DNA from: an uncultured Pseudomonadota bacterium
GTDB lineage: Bacteria; Pseudomonadota; Gammaproteobacteria; Burkholderiales; SG8-39
Direction: 5' to 3'
Length of the DNA: 5,283 bases
NCBI GenBank assembly: GCA_903909415.1
Contig: CAIVVS010000273.1
Span: 1-5,283, forward strand
Positions 1-5,283 of the stretch are shown in pieces. Position numbers and translations under genes: made by a program. Each line of letters begins with the position of its first letter. Within the stretch, counting starts at the first letter, position 1. Under the pieces are notes generated by a model. That model was given only the letters and a program-made list of their open reading frames with translations. It was not told the DNA's origin and did not search any database.

Positions 1-106
1 CACTTATGCCATTTCCATGGGTTTTCGCCGGCAGGCGCCTGTAAAGCCGGAGTGAATGCACGAGGCATGCCAAGGAAATGCGCTGGCGATCCGTGCAGGG
101 CGGAGT

Positions 107-128
107 GTAGCCCGGCGCGGTGCGCCGG
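107..128. repeat. GTAG-headed GC hairpin, REP-like candidate
   Basis: GTAG at 107-110 is followed after one base by a perfect 7-bp stem, CCGGCGC (112-118) with GCGCCGG (122-128), closed by a three-base loop GGT. A GTAG tetranucleotide beside a GC-rich imperfect or perfect hairpin is the usual shape of REP (repetitive extragenic palindromic) elements in many gammaproteobacteria and related groups. Only one copy is visible, and no T-run follows, so a classical intrinsic terminator is unlikely. It could equally be chance in GC-rich DNA or part of the regulatory dyad cluster. Confidence 0.3.
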
Positions 129-131
129 AAC

Positions 132-170
132 CACCGCGCGGTGTGCGTGGAACGCAATGTTAATCTTGCG
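132..170 (+). promoter_or_regulatory. Candidate promoter with overlapping operator-like dyads
   Basis: Two dyads lie side by side. CACCGCGCGGTG at 132-143 is a perfect 12-bp palindrome. CGCAATGTTAATCTTGCG at 153-170 has 5-bp inverted arms (CGCAA/TTGCG) around a central TTAA, with 14 of 18 positions symmetric. Their centres are 24 bp apart. Inside the second dyad, TG at 158-159, one base, then TAATCT at 161-166 resembles an extended -10 element (matching T1, A2 and T6 of TATAAT). No good -35 is present; the spacing of 17 would place it at 138-143, within the first palindrome. The AT-rich core stands out from its GC-rich surroundings. A regulator binding here would cover the promoter. That is inference from position and symmetry only. 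Confidence 0.3.
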
Positions 171-223
171 CCTCCCCATGGTCGCGCAGCGGCGCGCGCC
201 ATCCGCATGAACGTCGTTCCACG
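146..223. repeat. 9-bp perfect inverted repeat flanking the leader
   Basis: CGTGGAACG (146-154) and CGTTCCACG (215-223) are exact reverse complements separated by 60 bases. The left arm lies between the two operator-like dyads and the right arm lies ten bases before the ATPase start codon. They could be paired protein-binding half sites allowing looping. They could also form a long-range RNA stem near the translation start, if transcription begins upstream of 146. Chance occurrence is possible in a region this GC-rich. Confidence 0.3.
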
Positions 224-232
224 GCAAGACCG

Positions 233-1048
233 ATGCAGACCGCCACGCCCCGCCCCGATTCCCCGACGCCCGACGCAGCGTTCCTGAGCCTGTCCGGCAT
301 CACCAAGGCCTACGGCCAGCCGGATGCCGGCGGGACGCTCGCCATCGGCGGCGTGGACCTCACGGTGGCCGAAGGCGAATTCCTCGCGCTGGTCGGCCCC
401 TCCGGCTGCGGCAAGTCCACGCTGCTGCAGATCGCCGCCGGGCTGCTGCGCGCCAGCAGCGGCAGCGTCACCCTCGCGGGGCGCGCGGTCGACGGCCCGC
501 CCGAGGGCCTGGTCTACCTGTTCCAGCAGTACACCAGGTCGCTGTTCGCCTGGCGCACGGTGCTGGACAACGTCGCCTTCGCGGTGGAGCACCGCATGGG
601 CCGGGCCGCCGCGCGCGAGCACAGCCGCGCCTACCTCGACATGGTCGGGCTGTCCAAGGCGGCCGGCCGCTATCCCTGGCAGCTGTCCGGCGGCATGCAG
701 CAGCGCGTGGCGATCGCGCGCGCGCTGGCCGCGAAGCCGCGCATCCTGCTGATGGACGAGCCGTTTTCCTCGGTGGACGCCCTCACCCGCATGGACCTGC
801 ACAACCTGGTGCTGGAGCTCTGGGGACGCGAGCGCTTCACCGCGCTGCTGGTGACGCATGACGTGGACGAGGCGGTGTACCTGGCCGACCGCGTCGCGGT
901 GCTTTCGCACCAGCCCTCGCGCGTGCTTCGCAGCGTCGAGACCGGCCTGCCGCGCCCGCGTGACGCCATCACCAGCCGCGAACTGCCGCGCTTCCTCGAA
1001 CTGCGCCACGAGCTGCTGTCCATGCTGCTGGGCCGGGACCATGGCTGA
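233..1048 (+). CDS. ABC transporter ATP-binding protein, nitrate/sulfonate/taurine class (SsuB/TauB/NrtD-like)
   Basis: This is the cytoplasmic ATPase that powers the importer encoded by the neighbouring genes, expected to work as a homodimer. All nucleotide-binding motifs are intact: Walker A GPSGCGKST (55-63), Q-loop glutamine Q98 in LFQQY, signature LSGGMQQR (151-158), Walker B ILLMDEP with D175 and catalytic E176, D-loop SSVDALTR (179-186) and switch histidine H209 in VTHD. The stretch SLFAWRTVLDNV after the Q-loop is typical of the NrtD/SsuB/TauB branch, which contacts SsuC-type permeases. The length of 271 residues is normal. The ATG at 233 is preferred because the ABC core begins near residue 17 and no in-frame start was seen upstream, but the Shine-Dalgarno is weak (only GGCAAG nearby), so translation may be inefficient. 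The stop codon lies inside the start of the downstream permease gene (8-base overlap), implying translational coupling. Substrate cannot be read from this subunit. Confidence 0.95.
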   Translation: MQTATPRPDSPTPDAAFLSLSGITKAYGQPDAGGTLAIGGVDLTVAEGEFLALVGPSGCGKSTLLQIAAGLLRASSGSVTLAGRAVDGPPEGLVYLFQQYTRSLFAWRTVLDNVAFAVEHRMGRAAAREHSRAYLDMVGLSKAAGRYPWQLSGGMQQRVAIARALAAKPRILLMDEPFSSVDALTRMDLHNLVLELWGRERFTALLVTHDVDEAVYLADRVAVLSHQPSRVLRSVETGLPRPRDAITSRELPRFLELRHELLSMLLGRDHG

Positions 1049-1832
1049 AGGTCCCGTGGGCGCCTGGCGCGCAGCCATCGCCGAGCGCCTGCTGGGCGCC
1101 TCGGTCATCCTGCTGCCGCTCGCGGCACTCGAGGCCGCGGTGCGCATGGGCAAGGTGAACGCCGCGCTGGTGCCCGCGCCCACCGCGGTCATCGCCCGCA
1201 CCTGGGACATCGTCGCCGCCGGCAGCTTCCTCGCGCCGCTGGGCCAGACCCTCTACCTGCTGTTCACCGCCTACTTCGCGGCCTCGGCGCTGGCCATCCT
1301 GATGGGCCTGCTGATGGGCCGATTCCAGGCCATCTACAACCTGTTCGAGCCGCTGGTGGAACTGCTGCGCCCCTTGCCCAAGCCGGCGTTGCTGCCGCCG
1401 CTGATCCTGCTGCTGGGCCTGGGCGACGCGATGAAGCTCACGGTCATCGGGCTGGCGGTGTTCTTCCCGGTGCTGATCAACACGGTGCAGGGCGTGCGCG
1501 GCGTGGACCCGGTGCTGGTGGACACCGCGCGCACCTTCGGCCACCGCGGCGCGGGGATATTGCGATCCGTGGTGCTGCCGGCCGCGCTGCCCCTGGTACT
1601 CGCCGGCATGCGTGTGAGCCTCGCGCTGGGACTGATCCTGGTGGTGATCGCCGAAATGCTGGCCGGCACCGGCGGACTGGGCTACGTGATCCTGGACATG
1701 CAGCGCACCTTCCGCGTACTCAACATGTATGCCTGGCTGGTGCTGCTGGCGGTGCTGGGCTGGGGACTGAACAAGGCCTTCCTCGCCGCCGAGCACCGGC
1801 TGATATTCTGGGCGGGAGCCCGGCCGCAGTAG
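1041..1832 (+). CDS. ABC transporter permease, SsuC/TauC/NrtB-like (first of two)
   Basis: This inner-membrane subunit of 263 residues forms part of the transport channel. Hydrophobic segments are visible at about 17-34, 71-92, 117-127, 133-148, 183-209 and 232-247, as expected for the six-helix binding-protein-dependent permease family. The N-terminal motif VPAPTAV (44-50) is typical of SsuC-type members. The cytoplasmic EAA loop that docks on the ATPase is canonical: D161-T162-A163, G167, V177 and L179-P180 fall at the expected spacing of the EAA-x3-G-x9-I-x-LP signature. The ATG at 1041 overlaps the end of the ATPase gene (ATGGCTGA). An open frame extends upstream to 858, but that part is the ATPase gene read in another frame, and 1041 gives the usual family length. 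No good independent ribosome binding site is seen, so translation is probably coupled to the ATPase. About half the residues in the shared core match the permease starting at 4520. Confidence 0.93.
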   Translation: MAEGPVGAWRAAIAERLLGASVILLPLAALEAAVRMGKVNAALVPAPTAVIARTWDIVAAGSFLAPLGQTLYLLFTAYFAASALAILMGLLMGRFQAIYNLFEPLVELLRPLPKPALLPPLILLLGLGDAMKLTVIGLAVFFPVLINTVQGVRGVDPVLVDTARTFGHRGAGILRSVVLPAALPLVLAGMRVSLALGLILVVIAEMLAGTGGLGYVILDMQRTFRVLNMYAWLVLLAVLGWGLNKAFLAAEHRLIFWAGARPQ

Positions 1833-1891
1833 CCGCCGCAGCCGCACCGCGATCCACGGACGAAGCACCAGCAGCACCCACCGACACCGTC

Positions 1892-1900
1892 AAGGGAGGA
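1892..1900 (+). promoter_or_regulatory. Strong ribosome binding site of the binding-protein gene
   Basis: AAGGGAGGA lies seven bases before the ATG at 1908, close to the consensus Shine-Dalgarno and much the best in the window. It fixes the start of the binding-protein gene and fits the usual need to make the periplasmic binding protein in excess over membrane subunits. The 75-base gap before this gene holds no terminator-like hairpin with a T-run. Confidence 0.8.
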
Positions 1901-1907
1901 CACCACC

Positions 1908-2885
1908 ATGTTCCACAGCATCCTGAAGCGCACCCTAGTCGCCGCCGCCACCGCGCTGGCCCTCATTGCTGGCGGCGCACAGGCCCAGGCCCCGGTGAAG
2001 CTGCGCGTGAGCACCATCCCGATCATCGACACCGCGCCGCTGCAGGCGGCCATCGCCAAGGGCTTCTTCACCGAGCAGGGACTGGAAGTCGACACCACGC
2101 CCACGGCGGGCGGCGCCGTCGGCCTGCCGGCGCTGGCCGCCGGCCAGGTGCAGATCACCTTCTCCAACATCATCTCCATCATCCTCGGCGCCAAGGAAGG
2201 CCTGGGCTTCCAGATCATCGCCGCCGGCAGCGGCACCAGCGATACCGCCCCGGACCTCGCGGGCATGGTGACCAAGAAGGGCGCGAACCTGAAGACCGGC
2301 AAGGACTTCGAGGGCAAGCGCATCGCGGTGAACACGCGCAACAACATCATCTGGCTGTACGCGCGCGCCTGGGTGCAGGCCACCGGCGGCAACCCCGACC
2401 GCGTCACCTACCTGGAAGTGCCGTTCCCGCAGATGGTGGACGCGGTGCGCGGCGACCGCGTGGACGGCGCCTTCGTGGTGGAGCCGTTCCTGTCGGCCGG
2501 CCTGAACGGCGGCCTGGAACTGGTCGGCTGGCCCTACAACACGGTGCAGAAGCGCATCCCGGTCGGCCAGTACGCCGCCAGCAGGACCTTCATCGCTGCC
2601 AACCCCGGCGTGATCGAGCGCTTCGTGCGCGGCTACAACAAGGGCGCGGACTGGATCAACCAGAACAAGGGCAGCGACGAATGGCTGAAGATCGTCTCCG
2701 GCTACACGCGCCTGGCGCCCGAGCAGCTGAAGAGCCTGTCGCTGCCGCTGTTCGAGAAGCTGGTGGACCCGGCGGGTGTGGAACAGGTCGTCGTGCAGAT
2801 GCGCAGGCAGGGCATGCTGGAAGCCCGCGAGGTGATCGACGTCAAGGGCCTGCTCTACCGCACCTCGACCGAGGTGGTGAGGTAA
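1908..2885 (+). CDS. Periplasmic substrate-binding protein of an ABC importer, NMT1/SsuA-like
   Basis: This protein captures the solute in the periplasm and delivers it to the permeases. The N-terminus is a clear Sec signal peptide: positive K7-R8, a hydrophobic core at 10-22 and an AQA signal peptidase I site at 24-26; no lipobox cysteine is present. The mature part follows the NMT1/THI5-like and SsuA-like plan: an opening strand (KLRVSTIPIIDTAPL) and first helix (QAAIAKGFFTEQGLEVD), a glycine-rich loop TAGGAVGLPAL from residue 66, a hinge-proximal FEGKRIAVN (134-142) and a VVEPFL segment around 190-195 in the second lobe. The 325-residue length is normal. Family members bind sulfonates, taurine, nitrate, pyrimidine precursors of thiamine, riboflavin and others, so the ligand is not predictable. 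It sits between the first permease and the hydrolase, with its own strong ribosome binding site, and matches the class of the ATPase and permeases. Confidence 0.93.
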   Translation: MFHSILKRTLVAAATALALIAGGAQAQAPVKLRVSTIPIIDTAPLQAAIAKGFFTEQGLEVDTTPTAGGAVGLPALAAGQVQITFSNIISIILGAKEGLGFQIIAAGSGTSDTAPDLAGMVTKKGANLKTGKDFEGKRIAVNTRNNIIWLYARAWVQATGGNPDRVTYLEVPFPQMVDAVRGDRVDGAFVVEPFLSAGLNGGLELVGWPYNTVQKRIPVGQYAASRTFIAANPGVIERFVRGYNKGADWINQNKGSDEWLKIVSGYTRLAPEQLKSLSLPLFEKLVDPAGVEQVVVQMRRQGMLEAREVIDVKGLLYRTSTEVVR

Positions 2886-2900
2886 GCCGCATCCGGCGGC
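2886..2900 (+). other. Small GC hairpin just after the binding-protein stop codon
   Basis: GCCGC (2886-2890) can pair with GCGGC (2896-2900) around a five-base loop ATCCG. It begins at the first base after the TAA. No T-run follows and the next gene starts only 22 bases later, so it is not a classical terminator. Hairpins at this place in transporter operons can protect the upstream message and raise binding-protein levels relative to downstream genes; here that role is only inferred, and a stem this short in GC-rich DNA may be chance. Confidence 0.25.
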
Positions 2901-2922
2901 ACAGGCCGGGAGCAAGGGCGCG

Positions 2923-4530
2923 ATGCAGCCGACGATAGTCCGCGGGTCCCTGGTCACCATGGACCCGCAGCGTCCGCGCGCCGAGGCGATGGCCATCGCC
3001 GGCGGGCGCATCACCGCCGTCGGCTCGTTGAAGGAAGCGCGCCTCGCGGCCGGCGCCGGCGCGCGCGAAATCGGCTTCGACCGCGGCGCCGTGGTGCCGG
3101 GCCTGATCGACACCCACAACCACATGCACTGGACCGGGATCCAGTCGAAGATCCTGGACATCTCGCGCTGCACGGACATCGCGCAGGTCCAGGCGGCGAT
3201 ACGCGAGTACGCGGCGCGCAACCCGCAGGCGGCCTGGATCACCAGCGGCTCGGGCTGGCATGTCGCCAACCTTGCCGAACAGCGCTACCCGACGCGCCAG
3301 GAACTGGACGCGGCCTGCGCCGACCGGCCGGTGTACCTGCCGCGCGTCGGGCACGCGGCGGCGGCCAACAGCAAGGCGCTCGCGGCCGCCGGCATCACCC
3401 GGAACACGCCGGACCCGGCGGGCGGGCGCATCGAGCGCGACGCCAGCGGCGAGCCGAACGGCGTGCTGCTGGAGCCCCCGGCCTTCGAGCCGGTGGCGCG
3501 CCTGGTGCCGCCGGTGTCGCGCGAGGCGCAACGCGATGCGATGCGCGACGTGCAGCGGCAATACCTCGCCGCGGGGATCACCGGCATCATGGACCCGGGC
3601 GTCACCCCGGAAATCTTCTCGGTCTACCAGGACCTGTGGGCGGCGGGCGAGCTCAAGGTGCGCTCGGTGGTGATGCCGCTGGCCGACACCTCGCGCCCCC
3701 CGGACGAGGCGCTGGCGGCGATGGGCGCATGGGGCGTGCGCACCGGCTTCGGCGACGACAGGCTGCGCGTGGGCGGCTTCAAGCTGTTCCTCGACGGCGG
3801 CGCGTCGCTCGGCACGGCGCTGATGCGCGAGCCCTTCCCCGACGAGCGCTGCAACTGCGGCATCCAGGTCACGCCCACCGAGGTGTTCCGGCGCGTGGCG
3901 ATGTTCTGCGCCGAGCGGCGCTGGTCCATCGGCGTGCACGTGGTGGGCGGGCGCGCCATCGACATCGCGATGGACGTGTTCGCCGAGGTCAACAAGCTTC
4001 ATCCGATACGCGAGCTGCGCTTCTGCCTGATCCACGCCTACCTCTGGCCCAGCCCGCGCAACATCGCGCGCGCCGCCGAACTGGGCGTGGTGGTGGCCAC
4101 GCAACCGTCCATGCAGTACACCTTCGGCCCCATCCTGCTCAAGCGCTTCGGCTCGGTGCTGATGGGGCAGGCCACGCCGATACGCGACTGGCTGGATGGC
4201 GGCGTGGTGGTCGGCGGCGGCTCGGACTCGCCGATCACGCCGTATGCGCCGCTGCTGGGCCTGTGGCAGGCGACCACGCGCCACATCGAGGGCGTGGACG
4301 AGGTGATCGGCCGGCAGGAATCGGTGAGCGGCGAGGAGGCGCTGGCGATGTACACCCGGCAGGCGGCCTACGTGAGCTTCTGCGAGCGCGAGCGCGGCAT
4401 GCTGCGCCCGGGGATGCTGGCCGACTGGGTCGCGCTGTCCGAGGACCCGGTGGCCTGCGAGCCCGAGCGCCTGCGCGATGCGTCCGTGCTCGCGACCGCG
4501 GTCGGCGGCGAGGTGCTGCATGGCGGCTGA
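2923..4530 (+). CDS. YtcJ-like metal-dependent amidohydrolase (amidohydrolase family 3)
   Basis: This is a predicted cytoplasmic hydrolase of amide, N-formyl or cyclic C-N bonds; family members include N-substituted formamide deformylase and many uncharacterised YtcJ proteins. The N-terminal beta-sandwich strand leads to VVPGLIDTHNH (57-67) with the metal-binding pair H65/H67. Next come FKLFLDGG (286-293), where K287 may be the bridging lysine (inference), then H339 in VHVVGGRAI, H371 in CLIHAY and D435 in GGGSDSPI. The C-terminal GMLRPGMLADWVAL re-forms the small sandwich domain typical of the superfamily. The 535-residue length fits the family. No signal peptide is seen. Two motifs differ from the usual HAIGDRA and RIEHAQ forms: G343 replaces Asp and I370 replaces Glu. 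The ATG at 2923 has GGGAG (2908-2912) and AAGGG (2914-2918) upstream. The gene follows the binding-protein gene by 37 bases and overlaps the next permease by 11, so it probably acts on the transported compound. The exact reaction is unknown. Confidence 0.88.
   Translation: MQPTIVRGSLVTMDPQRPRAEAMAIAGGRITAVGSLKEARLAAGAGAREIGFDRGAVVPGLIDTHNHMHWTGIQSKILDISRCTDIAQVQAAIREYAARNPQAAWITSGSGWHVANLAEQRYPTRQELDAACADRPVYLPRVGHAAAANSKALAAAGITRNTPDPAGGRIERDASGEPNGVLLEPPAFEPVARLVPPVSREAQRDAMRDVQRQYLAAGITGIMDPGVTPEIFSVYQDLWAAGELKVRSVVMPLADTSRPPDEALAAMGAWGVRTGFGDDRLRVGGFKLFLDGGASLGTALMREPFPDERCNCGIQVTPTEVFRRVAMFCAERRWSIGVHVVGGRAIDIAMDVFAEVNKLHPIRELRFCLIHAYLWPSPRNIARAAELGVVVATQPSMQYTFGPILLKRFGSVLMGQATPIRDWLDGGVVVGGGSDSPITPYAPLLGLWQATTRHIEGVDEVIGRQESVSGEEALAMYTRQAAYVSFCERERGMLRPGMLADWVALSEDPVACEPERLRDASVLATAVGGEVLHGG
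4510..4513 (+). promoter_or_regulatory. Ribosome binding site for the second permease, inside the hydrolase gene
   Basis: GAGG lies six bases before the ATG at 4520, within the last codons of the amidohydrolase gene. It supports the ATG at 4520 over the in-frame GTG at 4514 and indicates coupled translation across the 11-base overlap. Confidence 0.5.
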
Positions 4531-5283
4531 CGGCGCCCCCACGGGCGCTGCGCCTGCCGGCGCGCTGCGGCGCGCGGCTGGGTTGCGTGCCCCGGGCCTG
4601 CTCGCGGGCCGCGCCAGCGGCCTGCTGCTGGTGCTGGCGCTGCTGGGGCTGTGGCAGCTCTCGGCCATGTACTGGATAGAAAGCAGCAACTGGCCGACGC
4701 TGGGCGCGATCGCCCGCGCGCTGTGGAAGGGGCTAGCCAGCGGCGAGTTGTTCACCGTCTTCGGCTCCAGCCTCGCGCTGATGGGCAGCGGCTACGCGAT
4801 CGGCACCGCGCTCGCCGTTGCGCTGGGCCTGTTGATGGCACAGGTGCGGCTGGTGCGCGTGGCGCTGGACCCGATGGTGGAACTGCTGCGCCCCATACCC
4901 GTGCCAGCCATCATCCCGCCCCTCATCCTGGTGCTAGGCGTGGACAGCGCGCTCAAGGTGTTCATCGTCGCGTTCTCGGCGTTCTTTCCGGTGCTGGTCA
5001 ACACGGCGGCCGGCGTGCGCGCGGTCGAACCGGTGGCGCTGGACGTGGCGCGCACCCTGCGGGTCGGCCGCATGGCGACGCTGTGGAGCGTGATGCTGCC
5101 GGCCAGCCTGCCGTGGATGCTGGCCGGCATGCGCATCAGCCTGGCGCTGGCGCTGATCGTCACCGTGGTGGCGGAGATGATCGCGGGTTCGTCCGGCATC
5201 GGCTTCCACATCATGACCATGCAGTACGCGATGCGCGCCGACGACATGTACGCAGCGATCGGCCTGCTCGCGGCAACCGGCTA
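4520..5283 (+). CDS. ABC transporter permease, SsuC/TauC-like (second of two), cut by the right edge
   Basis: This is the second inner-membrane channel subunit; 254 residues are present with no stop before the window ends, so the C-terminus is missing. An Ala/Pro/Gly-rich N-terminal stretch (1-32) precedes the first membrane segment (about 34-51). Further segments lie near 85-106, 130-141, 146-162 and 197-222, with another beginning near 243. The core aligns without gaps to the permease at 1041-1832 from VELLRP onward, with shared VELLRP, PPLIL, FFPVL and LAGMR blocks and roughly half the positions identical by eye. In the ATPase-docking EAA loop, D175-V176-A177, V191 and L193-P194 are in register, but the usually invariant glycine is R181, with a glycine two residues later (G183). 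The start overlaps the hydrolase stop (ATGGCGGCTGA). The likely role is to form a heterodimer with the first permease. Alternatively it could belong to a second transporter whose other genes lie downstream. Confidence 0.92.
   Translation, partial: MAADGAPTGAAPAGALRRAAGLRAPGLLAGRASGLLLVLALLGLWQLSAMYWIESSNWPTLGAIARALWKGLASGELFTVFGSSLALMGSGYAIGTALAVALGLLMAQVRLVRVALDPMVELLRPIPVPAIIPPLILVLGVDSALKVFIVAFSAFFPVLVNTAAGVRAVEPVALDVARTLRVGRMATLWSVMLPASLPWMLAGMRISLALALIVTVVAEMIAGSSGIGFHIMTMQYAMRADDMYAAIGLLAATG

Larger units (their letters stand above)
1..232. other. Upstream intergenic/control region without a convincing gene
   Basis: No reading frame here has coding character. The + frame starting at position 1 stays open to a TGA at 208-210, but its product would be very rich in cysteine and looks like noise. 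The other two + frames stop at 53-55 (TGA) and 42-44 (TAA); either could be the last residues of a gene entering from the left, but the piece is too short to judge. A minus-strand frame from an ATG at 179 stays open to the left edge, but has no ribosome binding site and a histidine/arginine-rich product. The first 30 bases are less GC-rich than the rest. The stretch holds several palindromes: CAGGCGCCTG at 32-41, GGCATGCC at 64-71, and the cluster between 112 and 170 described separately. It is best read as the promoter and operator region of the transporter operon. Confidence 0.6.

Noticed and set aside
1..55. Tail of an upstream + strand gene ending with TGA at 53-55 or TAA at 42-44
   Set aside because: Either short tail is possible, but third positions are not GC-biased like the neighbours and there is too little to support a call.
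148..169. Sigma-54 promoter using TGG at 148-150 and TTGC at 166-169
   Set aside because: The GG and GC elements are 17 bases apart, not the 10 required, so the match fails.
1..179. Divergent minus-strand gene starting at 179 and leaving the left edge
   Set aside because: The frame is open for 59 codons, but there is no ribosome binding site, the product has a high histidine content, and it runs through the dyad cluster. Sequence to the left would be needed to revive it.
858..1040. Upstream extension of the first permease to an ATG at 858
   Set aside because: The extra 61 residues come from the ATPase gene in another frame, including its essential H-loop region, and are not permease-like; the ATG at 1041 gives normal length and the usual overlap.
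1833..1907. Terminator between the first permease and the binding protein
   Set aside because: No stable hairpin followed by a T-run is present in this gap, so read-through of the operon is more likely.
1935..3269. Minus-strand open frame of 444 codons opposite the binding-protein gene
   Set aside because: Same shadow effect: the + strand encodes a well-supported secreted binding protein, and the antisense product is of biased composition without motifs.
3636..4679. Plus-strand frame of 347 codons overlapping the hydrolase
   Set aside because: It is an Arg/Gly-rich frameshifted reading of the hydrolase gene, which itself is intact with all metal ligands in one frame.
2842..4755. Minus-strand open frame of 637 codons opposite the hydrolase and second permease
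   Set aside because: It lies antisense to a gene with clear family motifs, its product is rich in His, Arg and Ala with no recognisable domain, and such long antisense frames are common where third positions are nearly all G or C.

Overview
The window comes from a very GC-rich genome and reads as a proteobacterial chromosome, possibly Burkholderiales-like or a related high-GC group. This guess rests on strong G/C bias at third codon positions, the style of the periplasmic signal peptide (ending AQA-QAP), and close gene packing with overlapping starts. No marker gene is present, so the taxon is an inference only. Every supported gene lies on the + strand. The long minus-strand open frames are shadows of these genes.

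Layout: positions 1-232 hold no convincing gene but contain a dense set of short dyad symmetries (112-128, 132-143, 153-170, and a 9-bp inverted pair at 146-154/215-223). A weak extended -10 candidate sits inside the last dyad, so this is the likely control region. Then follow an ABC ATPase of the nitrate/sulfonate/taurine (SsuB/TauB/NrtD) class (233-1048), an inner-membrane permease of the SsuC type (1041-1832), a periplasmic NMT1/SsuA-like binding protein with a strong Shine-Dalgarno (1908-2885), a cytoplasmic YtcJ-type (amidohydrolase family 3) metal-dependent hydrolase (2923-4530), and a second, paralogous SsuC-type permease that runs off the right edge (4520-5283).

The five genes look like one transcription unit. 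Two junctions overlap by 8 and 11 bases with the motif ATGGC...CTGA, the other gaps are 75 and 37 bases, and no terminator with a T-tract was seen between them. The simplest model is as follows. The binding protein captures a small organic solute in the periplasm. Two different permease subunits form a heterodimeric channel powered by a homodimer of the single ATPase. The amidohydrolase, which has no signal peptide, cleaves an amide, N-formyl or cyclic bond of the imported compound in the cytoplasm. The substrate cannot be named from sequence. The most unusual points are the hydrolase lodged between transporter genes, its divergent active-site motifs, and a G-to-R change in the EAA loop of the second permease.
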